Origin: Rhizobiales bacterium YIM 77505
GTDB lineage: Bacteria > Pseudomonadota > Alphaproteobacteria > Rhizobiales > Beijerinckiaceae
NCBI GenBank assembly: GCA_000745135.1
Contig: JQNH01000001.1
Span: 3,581,501 to 3,645,500 of the forward strand
DNA length: 64,000 nucleotides
Reading direction: 5' to 3'
Under the pieces are notes generated by a model. That model did not search any database. It was not told where the DNA came from and saw only the letters and a program-made list of their open reading frames with translations. Both the position numbers and the translations under genes were made by a program. The first letter of the stretch is position 1. Each line of letters begins with the position of its first letter. Positions 44,763-52,756 of the stretch are shown one piece after another.

Positions 44763-45920
44763 CTACCACGCTGCCTCATAGATCGCCTTCGCATCAGCCA
44801 GCGTCACCGGGCGCGGGTTGTTCACGAGGAGGCGGGTCTGCTTCATGGCGTCCTCGGCCATCATGGGGATGGCATCCTGCGGAATTCCGACGTCGCGCAG
44901 CCGCGGTTCCAGGCCGATGTCGGCGGACAGGGCGGCAAGCGCCGCGATGAAGCTCTCCGCACCCCGTTCTCCCACCGCGCCTTCGAGCTCAGGGAAGGCG
45001 TGGGGCGCGAGATCGCAATAGGCCTCGAAGCAGACGGGCGCGTTGAAGCGCATGACGTGAGCCAGAACGAGGGCGTTGGACAGCCCGTGCGGCACGCCGA
45101 AATGGCCACCGATCGGATAGGCGAGGGCATGCACCGCTGCGACCGGCGAATTGGCGAAGGCCTGGCCTGCCAGCATGGCGCCGAGGAGCATGTTGGTGCG
45201 GGCGTCGAGGTCGCGTCCGTGACGCACGGCGCGGCGGATGTTGCGGCCGAGCAGCCGCAGGGCTTCGCGGGCAAGCGCGCGCGAGATGGGATTGTTGTTG
45301 GGGCTCGTCGAGGTATAGGCCTCGATGGCGTGCACCATGGCGTCGATGCCGGTGGCGGCCGTCACATGCGGCGGCAGGCCGAGAGTCAGCTCGGGATCGA
45401 GCAGCGCGACATCCGGCAGGAGGATGGGCGAGACGACACCCTTCTTCTCGTGCGCGCCGGTGGTGACGATGGACACCGCCGTCACCTCCGAGCCGGTGCC
45501 GGCGGTCGTCGGCGCGAGCAGCAGCGGCAGGCGCGGCCCCGTGGCGAGGCCGACGCCATAGATGGCATCCAACGTCTCGCCGCTGCGCAGGAGGAGGGCG
45601 ACGAGTTTTGCCACGTCCATCGACGAGCCGCCGCCAAGTCCGACCACCGCATCCGCATCATGGGCGCGTGCGGCCTCGACCGCCTCACGCACCACCGATT
45701 CCGGTGGATCGGCGACGACCCGGTCGTAGACGGCGACCGCGATGCCGCTCGTGCGGAGAGCCTCGAGCGCCGGCTCGACGAGCCCGGCCTTCACGAGGCC
45801 CGCATCGGTGATGAGAGCGACCCGGGAACCAAGACGCGCAGCTGCGATCTCCCCGAGGCGGCGGATGGCGCCAGGCGCGACGAGGATCGAGGGAACCGTG
45901 TTGAAGGTGAAGCTCGTCAT
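44763..45920 (-). CDS. Iron-containing (group III) alcohol dehydrogenase
   Basis: 385 residues. The NAD-binding GLGGGSSMDVAKL motif lies near 98-110, and the metal ligands lie in GIDAMVHAIEAY and VHALAYPIGGHFGVPHGL. The Fe-ADH family also includes maleylacetate reductases and 1,3-propanediol dehydrogenases. The sequence N terminus FTFNTVPSILVAPGA resembles the maleylacetate reductase-like branch, so the substrate is open. Upstream of the thioesterase on the same strand. Confidence 0.88.
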   Translation of the reverse strand: MTSFTFNTVPSILVAPGAIRRLGEIAAARLGSRVALITDAGLVKAGLVEPALEALRTSGIAVAVYDRVVADPPESVVREAVEAARAHDADAVVGLGGGSSMDVAKLVALLLRSGETLDAIYGVGLATGPRLPLLLAPTTAGTGSEVTAVSIVTTGAHEKKGVVSPILLPDVALLDPELTLGLPPHVTAATGIDAMVHAIEAYTSTSPNNNPISRALAREALRLLGRNIRRAVRHGRDLDARTNMLLGAMLAGQAFANSPVAAVHALAYPIGGHFGVPHGLSNALVLAHVMRFNAPVCFEAYCDLAPHAFPELEGAVGERGAESFIAALAALSADIGLEPRLRDVGIPQDAIPMMAEDAMKQTRLLVNNPRPVTLADAKAIYEAAW

Positions 45921-45935
45921 GGCGTTTGCGGGCCC

Positions 45936-46301
45936 TCAGGCGCTGAGCTCCTCGATCGCGTCTACCTTGCCGGCGTAGAAGGCGATATGACCGGCAATGT
46001 CCATGGCCTGCGCGTAGGGCTTCTCGTAGGTCCAGGCCGCGTTGCGGGCCACGATCCCGCCGGCGGTGACGGTATAGTAGGCTGCATCGCCTTTGTAAGG
46101 GCAATGAGTCTTATGATCAGTGCGGTCGAGGAGGTCCATGGCCACATCCTGGCGGGGGATGTAGTGTACCGGAGGAAGGTTTGCTTCGCGCAGCGTCAGC
46201 GCTCGCGTCGTCTCCGCCACGATCACGCCTCCGAGGACGACGCGCACGCGGCGCGGGTTGCGCTCAACACGGATCGGGTGATCGGATCCCGAGGGTTTCA
46301 T
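45936..46301 (-). CDS. DUF427 domain protein
   Basis: 121-residue single DUF427 domain. The family core RVVLGGVIVAETTRAL, PVHYIPRQDV, CPYKGDAAYYTV and the terminal AWTYEKPYAQAMDIAGHIAFY are all present. Function not established. ATG at 46301 preceded by GGAG; an upstream in-frame start at 46334 has no ribosome-binding site. It lies 15 bases upstream of the alcohol dehydrogenase and is probably in the same transcript. Confidence 0.88.
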   Translation of the reverse strand: MKPSGSDHPIRVERNPRRVRVVLGGVIVAETTRALTLREANLPPVHYIPRQDVAMDLLDRTDHKTHCPYKGDAAYYTVTAGGIVARNAAWTYEKPYAQAMDIAGHIAFYAGKVDAIEELSA

Positions 46302-46354
46302 GGCCTGCTCTCCGTCGGGCCAGGATAAGGACAAAGCCGCCCTCCCCGAAAGCC

Positions 46355-47248
46355 TTATCGCTGTGCCTTCTCACCTGCCGGCCGCTCGGGGACGCCAAGG
46401 GCATCGGCAAGACGCATCTGCGCGGATCCCGGCTTGAGCGGCTTCTGCTGCGACTCATGCGGCGCCCATCCAGACAACCACACGACCTCGAAAGTCGCAC
46501 GCACCCGGCCGTCCGCGTCCGAAAAGCGCTCGGCATAGATGGCCGCGGCGCGCAGGAGCGTTGCGCGCCTCAGGGGCGTCTTGCGGCGGCCCACGAGGGC
46601 GTTGGTGAAGCCGAGCGCGCGCAGGTCGCGCATGAGACCAAAGAGGTTGTCGTAGCGGACCGGCACGAGTTCCACGTCCGCCACGGGCAGCGCGAACCCG
46701 GCGCGCTGGAGGAGCCCGCCGAGATCGCGTACGTCGGAGAAGGGGGCGACACGCGGGCTCGCCCCGCCGGTCGTTTCAACTTCGGCCTCCAGGAAGGCCT
46801 GCCGCAACTCCTGGAGGCTCGCCCCGCCAAGAAGGCAGCCGAGGAACAGGCCATCGGGCTTCAGCGCTCTCCGGATCTGGATGAGTGCCCCTGGCAGATC
46901 ATTGACGCCTTGCAAGGCTAAGAGCGAGAGCACGAGGTTGAACGCGCCGGGGGCGAAAGGCAGCGCCTCCTCATCGCCTACCACAGCGAGGCTATCCGAG
47001 GGGGAGGCCCGGACCGGTGCCAGACGCACTACGGTCTCGGTGCGTCCGCTCGCGCGGAGCCAGTCGGCGACGGCTTCGGTCGGGGAGCCGAGATCGAGAG
47101 CAGAGGGAAATCGCCGCAGGACGGCGCCGAGGCGCTCCTCCACATCCTCCAGAGCGCGAGCCAAGAGGAAGTCCGCATAACCCGCCCGCAAGGCCCGCTC
47201 GAGACGCCGGCGAAGCAGAGGTCGGTCGAAGAGGAGGGGGGCGGCCAT
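46355..47248 (-). CDS. Class I SAM-dependent methyltransferase (BioC/NDUFAF5-like)
   Basis: 297 residues. A Rossmann methyltransferase core has ALDLGSPTEAVADWL as a diverged motif I (the usual G-x-G replaced by GSP), and the later LVLSLLALQGVNDLPGALIQIRRALKPDGLFLG region, given here in parts, is typical of BioC/NDUFAF5-type enzymes. The closest described alphaproteobacterial relatives resemble the complex I assembly hydroxylase NDUFAF5. The activity here is not proven. ATG at 47248 chosen over a TTG at 47284. Divergent from comF. Confidence 0.8.
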   Translation of the reverse strand: MAAPLLFDRPLLRRRLERALRAGYADFLLARALEDVEERLGAVLRRFPSALDLGSPTEAVADWLRASGRTETVVRLAPVRASPSDSLAVVGDEEALPFAPGAFNLVLSLLALQGVNDLPGALIQIRRALKPDGLFLGCLLGGASLQELRQAFLEAEVETTGGASPRVAPFSDVRDLGGLLQRAGFALPVADVELVPVRYDNLFGLMRDLRALGFTNALVGRRKTPLRRATLLRAAAIYAERFSDADGRVRATFEVVWLSGWAPHESQQKPLKPGSAQMRLADALGVPERPAGEKAQR

Positions 47249-47453
47249 GACGGGGCATATGGCGGGTTTCGGGGCACGGGCCAAGGACCCTTACCACCCT
47301 TGGCCGGAGCCAGAACACAAAAGGGGGGCGGGCCGCACCTGCTGGCCCCTTCACCATCGCGGCTCTCCCCTCGTTCCGCTAAGCTCGGCGCGCGTGCAGG
47401 ACCGGGTTCAGGTGACGAGCAAAGGAGCAAAGGCCGGCTGGAGCAGCCGCCTC

Positions 47454-48185
47454 ATGCGGCTTGTGCATCGCGCGGCGGAAGGCGCGATCAGTATCGTCTA
47501 TCCGCCAAGCTGCATCGCCTGCGGAAACGCGACGGGCACGCCGCATGCGTTTTGCGCAGCCTGCTGGAGCAGCATCGGGTTCATCGAGCGGCCCTTCTGC
47601 GAGCGCCTCGGCACGCCATTCGCCGTGGATCTCGGGGTTCCGCTCCTTTCGCCCGCCGCCATCGCGGATCCACCCGTCTTTGAGCGCGCCCGGGCGGTGG
47701 CTCGCTATGACGAGGTTGCCCGCAAGCTCGTGCACCGGCTCAAATACGGTGACCGGCTCGAGCTTGCCCGCGGGCTCGGCGCGCTGATGGCGCGATCAGG
47801 CGGAGAGCTCCTCGCCACGGCGGATGTGATCGTGCCCGTGCCGCTTCACCGGTGGCGACTGTGGCGCCGGCGCTACAACCAGGCCATGGCGCTGGCGAAG
47901 GTCATTTCCGATGAGAGCGGAATTGCGTGCGACCCGTTCCTGCTCGTCCGCGTCAAGGGCACGCGTCCGCAGGTCGGCCTCACGCGAGCCCAGCGCGGCG
48001 AGAACCTTCAGGGTGCCTTCAAAACGCCGCCCGAGGCCCGGGCCCGCCTCAAAGGAAAGCGTGTGCTCCTTATCGACGACGTGCTCACCACGGGCGCGAC
48101 CTCGAACGCCGCGGCGCGTGCGCTCTTGCGCGGCGGCGCGGCGGCCGTCGACGTGCTCGTCTTCGCGCGGGTCGTGCAGGACTGA
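47454..48185 (+). CDS. comF: ComF-family phosphoribosyltransferase-like protein
   Basis: 243 residues. An N-terminal zinc ribbon has C-x2-C and C-x2-C in YPPSCIACG...AFCAAC (about 15-33). It is followed by a PRT-like domain with the PRPP-loop-like KRVLLIDDVLTTGATSNAAA near 196-214 and the family segment YNQAMALAKVIS. ComF proteins are linked to DNA uptake or repair; the activity is not settled. The start was set at ATG 47454. A GTG at 47412 is possible, and the open frame to 47247 is not conserved. Confidence 0.85.
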   Translation: MRLVHRAAEGAISIVYPPSCIACGNATGTPHAFCAACWSSIGFIERPFCERLGTPFAVDLGVPLLSPAAIADPPVFERARAVARYDEVARKLVHRLKYGDRLELARGLGALMARSGGELLATADVIVPVPLHRWRLWRRRYNQAMALAKVISDESGIACDPFLLVRVKGTRPQVGLTRAQRGENLQGAFKTPPEARARLKGKRVLLIDDVLTTGATSNAAARALLRGGAAAVDVLVFARVVQD

Positions 48186-48264
48186 CCGCGACACCGGTCC
48201 ACACACGTTGCAAGCGCGCCGGAGCCCTTCCATATCAGGGTTTTCCGGCTGGAGCTGAAGGCCG

Positions 48265-48525
48265 ATGCCACCTGTCACGATCTATACCAAGGCCTGGTGC
48301 CCCTATTGCATGGCCGCAAAGGAGCTCCTCGAAGCCAAAGGGGTAGCGTTCCAAGAAATCGAAATCACCGGCAAGCCCGATCTGCGCGACGAAATGGTCG
48401 GCAAGGCCAATGGCCGCTCGACGGTGCCGCAGATTTTCATCGGCGAGCGTCATATCGGCGGCTGCGATGATCTTTACGCGCTGGACAGGCGGGGCGAGCT
48501 CGACAAACTGCTGGCTCTTGCCTGA
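48265..48525 (+). CDS. grxC: Glutaredoxin 3
   Basis: 86-residue dithiol glutaredoxin, reduced by glutathione. The active site is C12-P-Y-C15 (KAWCPYCMAA), followed by the TVPQIFIG cis-proline segment and GGCDDLYAL, the usual GrxC length and end. It lies 79 bases after comF and 10 bases before the nitrilase gene. Confidence 0.96.
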   Translation: MPPVTIYTKAWCPYCMAAKELLEAKGVAFQEIEITGKPDLRDEMVGKANGRSTVPQIFIGERHIGGCDDLYALDRRGELDKLLALA

Positions 48526-48535
48526 GGAGTGCCGG

Positions 48536-49405
48536 ATGACCGCTGCGCGCCCCTTCGTCGCCGCCTGTGTCCAGATGCGCTCGGGCCGCGATCCGCTGAA
48601 GAACCGGGACGCGGCCGTCGCGCTCGTGAGAGAGGCTGCCGGACGTGGCGCGCACTATGTGCAAACGCCGGAAATGACCTCCCTCGTCGAGCGCTCACGG
48701 GAGGCCCTGTTGGCGAAGATCGGCCCCGAGGAGACCGACCCGACCCTCGCCGCCTTGCGTGAAACGGCGCGGGAGCGGCGTATTTACATCCACATCGGCT
48801 CCCTTGCCGTCACGGCCGGGGAAATGGTCGCAAACCGCGCGTTCCTGATCGATCCCGAGGGCGAGGTCGTCGCCTCCTACGACAAGATCCACCTCTTCGA
48901 CGTGGACCTGCCGGGGGGCGAGAGCTGGCGCGAGTCGCGCACTTACCGTGGCGGCGACGTTGCATGCCTCGCGCAGACGCCCTGGGGCGTCCTCGGCCTG
49001 ACCATCTGCTATGACGTGCGCTTCGCGGCGCTCTACCGGGCGCTCGCGGAGGCAGGCGCCTCCTTCCTCACCGCCCCTGCCTGTTTCACGCGGCAGACAG
49101 GCGAGGCCCATTGGCAAGTGCTCCAGCGCGCGCGCGCCATTGAGACCGGCTCCTTCATGATCTCGGCGGCGCAGGGAGGGTTGCACGAGGATGGCCGGGA
49201 GACCTTCGGCCATTCCATCATCGTAGACCCCTGGGGCCGGATTCTGGCGGAAGCCGGCACCGAGCCGGGCGTCATCCTCGCTGCGATCGATCCGGCCAAG
49301 GTTGCGGAGGCCCGCAGTCGGATTCCGACTCTCAGGAACGCTCGTCCTTTCCGTGTGAAGATGGCGCCGACGCCCATCCCAGACCCGGCTCTTGCCACCG
49401 GGTAG
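48536..49405 (+). CDS. Carbon-nitrogen hydrolase (nitrilase superfamily, Nit1/NIT2-like)
   Basis: 289 residues with the nitrilase catalytic triad E46 (QTPEM), K117 (YDKIHLFD) and C158 (ICYDVRF). The branch with KIHLFDVDLPGG and CYDVRFAALYRALAEAGA is Nit1/NIT2-like, whose known members act on deaminated glutathione or omega-amides. This is a good guess, not proven. GAGGAG precedes the ATG at 48536; it directly follows grxC, as in many relatives. Confidence 0.9.
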   Translation: MTAARPFVAACVQMRSGRDPLKNRDAAVALVREAAGRGAHYVQTPEMTSLVERSREALLAKIGPEETDPTLAALRETARERRIYIHIGSLAVTAGEMVANRAFLIDPEGEVVASYDKIHLFDVDLPGGESWRESRTYRGGDVACLAQTPWGVLGLTICYDVRFAALYRALAEAGASFLTAPACFTRQTGEAHWQVLQRARAIETGSFMISAAQGGLHEDGRETFGHSIIVDPWGRILAEAGTEPGVILAAIDPAKVAEARSRIPTLRNARPFRVKMAPTPIPDPALATG

Positions 49406-49477
49406 GAAGGGCTGGCGCGTTCGTCTCCTCGTCGCAAAATGCGACGGCGTGCCCCTTGCGCTTGTCCCCTGCATGAT

Positions 49478-49512
49478 CGATTTAGCACTCTCAAGCTGCG
49501 TGTGCTAAATCG
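49478..49512 (+). promoter_or_regulatory. CIRCE element (HrcA operator) before DUF1178 gene
   Basis: TTAGCACTC (49482-49490), nine bases, then GTGTGCTAA (49500-49508), matching the CIRCE consensus TTAGCACTC-N9-GAGTGCTAA with one base different. The inverted repeat extends outward to perfect 11-base arms, CGATTTAGCAC and GTGCTAAATCG. It ends six bases before the ATG of the DUF1178 gene, with no clear ribosome-binding site between, a position usual for CIRCE in a 5' leader. It implies HrcA/heat-shock control. Confidence 0.85.
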
Positions 49513-49518
49513 GCCCCT

Positions 49519-49965
49519 ATGATCCGGTACGCTCTTGCCTGCGAGCAGGCTCACGAGTTCGAAAGCTGGTTCCCCTCGAGCGGCGCTTATGACGCCCAAG
49601 CGGCGCGCGGGCTTCTCACCTGCCCGTATTGCGGCTCGACGAAGATCGACAAGCAGATCATGGCCCCGCGCCTTGCGCGGGCTGAAAAGGAACCCGTCGC
49701 CGCGGCGGGGCCAGATCAGCCCATGGCGCTGCTCTCGGAGCGGGAGCGCGCCATCCGCGCCATGCTCAAGGCGGTGCGCGAACACGTGATGAAGCATGCG
49801 GAACACGTTGGCGACCGCTTCCCCGAAGAGGCGCGCCGCATCCATTATGGAGAGGTCGAGTACCGCTCCATCTACGGAGAGGCGAGCCCGGCCGAGGCCC
49901 GGGAACTCCTGGAGGAGGGGATCGAGGTCCATCCCCTCCCGGTCATTGCCGACGACCGCAACTGA
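49519..49965 (+). CDS. DUF1178 zinc-ribbon protein under a CIRCE element
   Basis: 148-residue DUF1178 protein. A rubredoxin-like ribbon near the N terminus has C8, H12, C35 and C38 (MIRYALACEQAHEFESWF...CPYCGS), probably binding zinc. This is followed by a helical body ending in RIHYGEVEYRSIYGEASPAEARELLEEGI, given in part. Function unknown. The CIRCE operator immediately upstream suggests a heat-shock or proteostasis role. Start at ATG 49519 lacks an obvious Shine-Dalgarno sequence; the short CIRCE leader may matter for translation. Confidence 0.88.
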   Translation: MIRYALACEQAHEFESWFPSSGAYDAQAARGLLTCPYCGSTKIDKQIMAPRLARAEKEPVAAAGPDQPMALLSERERAIRAMLKAVREHVMKHAEHVGDRFPEEARRIHYGEVEYRSIYGEASPAEARELLEEGIEVHPLPVIADDRN

Positions 49966-50020
49966 AGGTGCATGTTGGGGCTCTTGGAGCGGATCTTGAT
50001 GGCTTCCGTCAAGGCGCCTT

Positions 50021-50437
50021 CTAGGAATCGCACCGCTCCTGCCGAAGCCGTTTGATCTTGGCTCGCTGCGCCTTCGCCTCCAGGCGCCGCCTCTTCGAGG
50101 CAAGCGTCGGCCGGCTCGGCCGACGGCGCGCCGGCTCCGCCGCCGCGCGGGCGATGAGGTCGATAAGGCGACGTCGCGCGTCGTTGCGGTTCTGGTCCTG
50201 GCTGCGATATCGTTGCGCTGTCACGACAATTTCGCCCTCGCCCGTCAGGCGGCGTCCGGCAAGTCTCTTCAGCCGTTCAACCACGGCCTCAGGCAGGCCC
50301 GAGGCCGCAAGATCGAGGCGGAGCTGGACCGCGGTCGCAACCTTGTTGACGTTCTGCCCACCCGGCCCGGAGGCGCGCACGAAAGTCTCGGAGAGCGCGG
50401 CCTCGTCCAGCGTGAGGCTATCGGTGACATGGAGCAT
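50021..50437 (-). CDS. arfB: Alternative ribosome-rescue factor / peptidyl-tRNA hydrolase ArfB
   Basis: 138-residue GGQ-domain protein that rescues stalled ribosomes. The GGQ motif is in RASGPGGQNVNK (residues 26-28), with a basic C-terminal tail (RRRLEAKAQRAKIKRLRQ) typical of ArfB/YaeJ, which threads into the ribosome mRNA channel. ATG at 50437 preceded by GAGGG. The upstream frame to 50479 is not conserved. Confidence 0.93.
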   Translation of the reverse strand: MLHVTDSLTLDEAALSETFVRASGPGGQNVNKVATAVQLRLDLAASGLPEAVVERLKRLAGRRLTGEGEIVVTAQRYRSQDQNRNDARRRLIDLIARAAAEPARRRPSRPTLASKRRRLEAKAQRAKIKRLRQERCDS

Positions 50438-50563
50438 GGGAGCCCTCGCCTGCACGGGACAATGTGATCGACCATACATGAATGGGCGAGCCGAAACCGT
50501 CTCTAAGCCCTTGTGAGGCAGTCGCGAACGTGGAAGACTTCCGCCGCTTCGCCGGGGGTAGGG

Positions 50564-50974
50564 ATGCGCGATCCTTGGCTGTCGGGTCTCAGAGTGCTCG
50601 TCGTCGAGGACGAGGCGGTGATTAGCCTTCTGATCACCGAAGACCTACGCGATTTCGGCTACGAGGTGGCCGGCCCGTTCAGCCGCGGTTCGGACGCCCT
50701 CGCCTGGGTGAGACGCAATGCAGTCGATCTTGCAATCCTCGATTACGAGCTCAAGGACGGCAACTGCCTGCCTCTGGCTCGAGAGCTCTCGACTCGCGGC
50801 ATCCCCTTCATGCTCTTCTCCGCCACGTTCGGAACGGATCGGCCCGCGGAGCTGAAGGCGGTTCCCTGGGTGATGAAGCCCGCAGGCACCGAAGCTCTCC
50901 TCGACGCTCTTGACCGGCTGACCGAAACGCCCGGTCCCGAGATCCATTTGGCTGCGCGGGCGCTTCCCCTTTAG
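50564..50974 (+). CDS. Stand-alone response-regulator receiver domain
   Basis: 136 residues forming only a CheY-like receiver: acidic pair E15-D16, phospho-acceptor D60 (LAILDYELKDG), T/S in the FSAT segment and K105 (VMKPAG). No output domain and no histidine kinase gene nearby, so the partner and role are unknown. Start ATG at 50564 (MRDPWLSGLR). A strong terminator follows at 51082-51106. Confidence 0.85.
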   Translation: MRDPWLSGLRVLVVEDEAVISLLITEDLRDFGYEVAGPFSRGSDALAWVRRNAVDLAILDYELKDGNCLPLARELSTRGIPFMLFSATFGTDRPAELKAVPWVMKPAGTEALLDALDRLTETPGPEIHLAARALPL

Positions 50975-51081
50975 TTTCAGGGTGAAACCCTGGCGAAACC
51001 ATCAAACCCGCGATCAGCGGCGGGGCGTAGGCATGCCTGTCCGAATGCTGTAGATACCGCTGCACTGATCAGGGACAACTT

Positions 51082-51106
51082 GGCGGGCGCGGCCCGCCTT
51101 TTTGTT
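51082..51106 (+). terminator. Rho-independent terminator
   Basis: GGCGGGC (51082-51088), loop GCG, GCCCGCC (51092-51098), then TTTTTGTT. It lies 108 bases after the receiver-domain gene and only about 27 bases before the next ATG at 51133. The PaaI gene must therefore be transcribed by read-through or from a promoter lying very close to or inside this hairpin. Confidence 0.85.
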
Positions 51107-51132
51107 GCTCTTTTCACGAAGCGTGAGGCGAA

Positions 51133-51558
51133 ATGAGCTGTTTTGATCATGCGTCCGCAGAGCGGCTGTTGCAGGAGGTCTTCGCACCCTGGCTGCAGGA
51201 TCTTGACCTTGCGGTCGAACGCATCGACGGGGACGGGGCAATCCTGCGCATGCCGTTCTCTGACCGTCTTTGCCGCGACAATGGCGTCGTGTGCGGCCAA
51301 GCCTTGATGAGCCTCGCCGACACGGCCATGGTGTTCGCCGTCGCGGCGGCAAGCGGCGGTTACCGCCCCATGACGACCATCGATCAAACAACACATTTCT
51401 TGTGTCCGATCGCCAAGGCGAATGTGCTCGCGGAAGCTCGAGTGACACGGCTCGGCCGATCCGTCGCCTTTGGCCGTGTCGAGATCACGGCAGAGGGCGA
51501 TACGCGACTTGCTGTCACAGCCCAGACCGCCTATGCGCTCCTCGGCGAGGCGCGTTGA
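51133..51558 (+). CDS. PaaI-family hotdog thioesterase
   Basis: 141 residues with the PaaI-type hotdog core: a basal LDLAVERIDGDGAILRMPF, then the central LADTAMVFAVAAASGGYRPMTTIDQT helix-strand segment, described in pieces, and AKANVLAEARVTRLGRSVAFGRVE. It probably hydrolyses aromatic or acyl-CoA esters; no phenylacetate genes are nearby. GAGGC precedes the ATG. Confidence 0.87.
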   Translation: MSCFDHASAERLLQEVFAPWLQDLDLAVERIDGDGAILRMPFSDRLCRDNGVVCGQALMSLADTAMVFAVAAASGGYRPMTTIDQTTHFLCPIAKANVLAEARVTRLGRSVAFGRVEITAEGDTRLAVTAQTAYALLGEAR

Positions 51559-51703
51559 TTCAGCGCGTCTGCCCGGGCTTGACCGCATCATCGCCACGAA
51601 GCTGCCGCAGGGGCGCGGCATGACAACGCGGCGGTCGAGCCAAGAGAACGACAATTCGGGCCGTCGCGCCGCCTTGAATGGGGTCTAAGACAAGGGTTCG
51701 CCC

Positions 51704-52657
51704 ATGAAGATCGTTCGCCGCTTTTTGTTGGCGCCGTCGCTCGCGCGGCTCATTCGCAAGGAACGGGGAGCTTCCCGCGTCACCGAGGGCTATTTCGCTT
51801 CCCAGACGGGGCGCAGCTCCTATGTGCTCGTCGAAGGGGGGCAGTGCCATCTCGTGCTGGTGACCACGGCAGGCGAGGGCCATGCCGTCGAGGAGCGTAC
51901 CGAGGTTCCGCGCGCCCATGCGGAAGCCCTGCTCGACGTCTGCCCAGGCAAAGCCGTTTATGATCGCGCGCGGCTCTCGATCGGCGGCGGCCGGGAGGCG
52001 CTCGTCGACCGCATCACCGTTCCTTCGCTGATCGATCTCGTCTCCGTCGAATTCGAGGATCGCGACGAGGCCGCCGCGTTCGCTCCGCCGGCCTGGTTCG
52101 GAGAGGAGGTGACGGGCGACAGCCGCTTCGATCGGCGCACCATCGCCCTCGAAGGCGTGCCGCCGGCCCATGAGCCGTCGCTCTCGAACGCCGCCCTGGA
52201 CTCCTTGCTCGACTGCCTCGAGGATCGCTATGCGCGCTCGCGCTACACGCCAGCTCCCCGCAGGGCGCCGGCCGCCGCGGATCCGTCGGTGATCGACGCC
52301 CTGCGCCGGCTTGCCGGCTCCGACCAGGCTGCGCCTGCGTCCTACGACATGCCTCCTGGGCAGACGGCCGAAGCGCCCGCGGCCGGCCCGGCGATGCCGC
52401 AGGAGACGGCCGGCGCTTGGCAGGCGCCGGATACGGCTTACGCATCGCCCGTGGAGCCTGACGCCCAGGCTCCCGCGCCCTCGGCTGCAGAAGGTCAGGC
52501 CGAGGGGCGGGCGGATACACGGATCGACGATGTCATCGCCAATCTGTCCCAAGCTCTCCATAGCCAGACAGCGCGAACCGTTGAGGGTGAGGAACCTTCA
52601 ACGCCGAACCCGGCCGAGAGCCTTGTCACTCGCCTTCGGCGCGTCGGCCGCTCGTAA
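51704..52657 (+). CDS. Degenerate CYTH-domain protein with disordered C-terminal region
   Basis: 317 residues. Residues 1-152 follow the CYTH/triphosphate-tunnel fold: a first strand KIVRRFLL, the ERTEVPRAHAEALLDVCPG helix region, VDRITVPSLIDLVSVEFED and the late marker PPAWFGEEVTGDSRFDRRTIA, in parts. The N-terminal EXEXK signature of active CYTH enzymes reads K-I-V-R-R here, and the usual lysine of the TIK strand is a threonine. Catalysis is therefore doubtful, though E116/E118 are kept. Residues about 175-280 are A/P/Q-rich and look disordered. The last 35 residues have a short predicted helix (DDVIANLSQALHSQ). Function unknown. Confidence 0.75.
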   Translation: MKIVRRFLLAPSLARLIRKERGASRVTEGYFASQTGRSSYVLVEGGQCHLVLVTTAGEGHAVEERTEVPRAHAEALLDVCPGKAVYDRARLSIGGGREALVDRITVPSLIDLVSVEFEDRDEAAAFAPPAWFGEEVTGDSRFDRRTIALEGVPPAHEPSLSNAALDSLLDCLEDRYARSRYTPAPRRAPAAADPSVIDALRRLAGSDQAAPASYDMPPGQTAEAPAAGPAMPQETAGAWQAPDTAYASPVEPDAQAPAPSAAEGQAEGRADTRIDDVIANLSQALHSQTARTVEGEEPSTPNPAESLVTRLRRVGRS

Positions 52658-52756
52658 GGACGACTCCTGTTTCAAGCCACGGCCGGCCCTGTGCCGGCCG
52701 TCGCCATTTTCGACGCCTGTTTGAGCGCGCGGCAGTCCCGTGCTAGCGCGGCCGGC

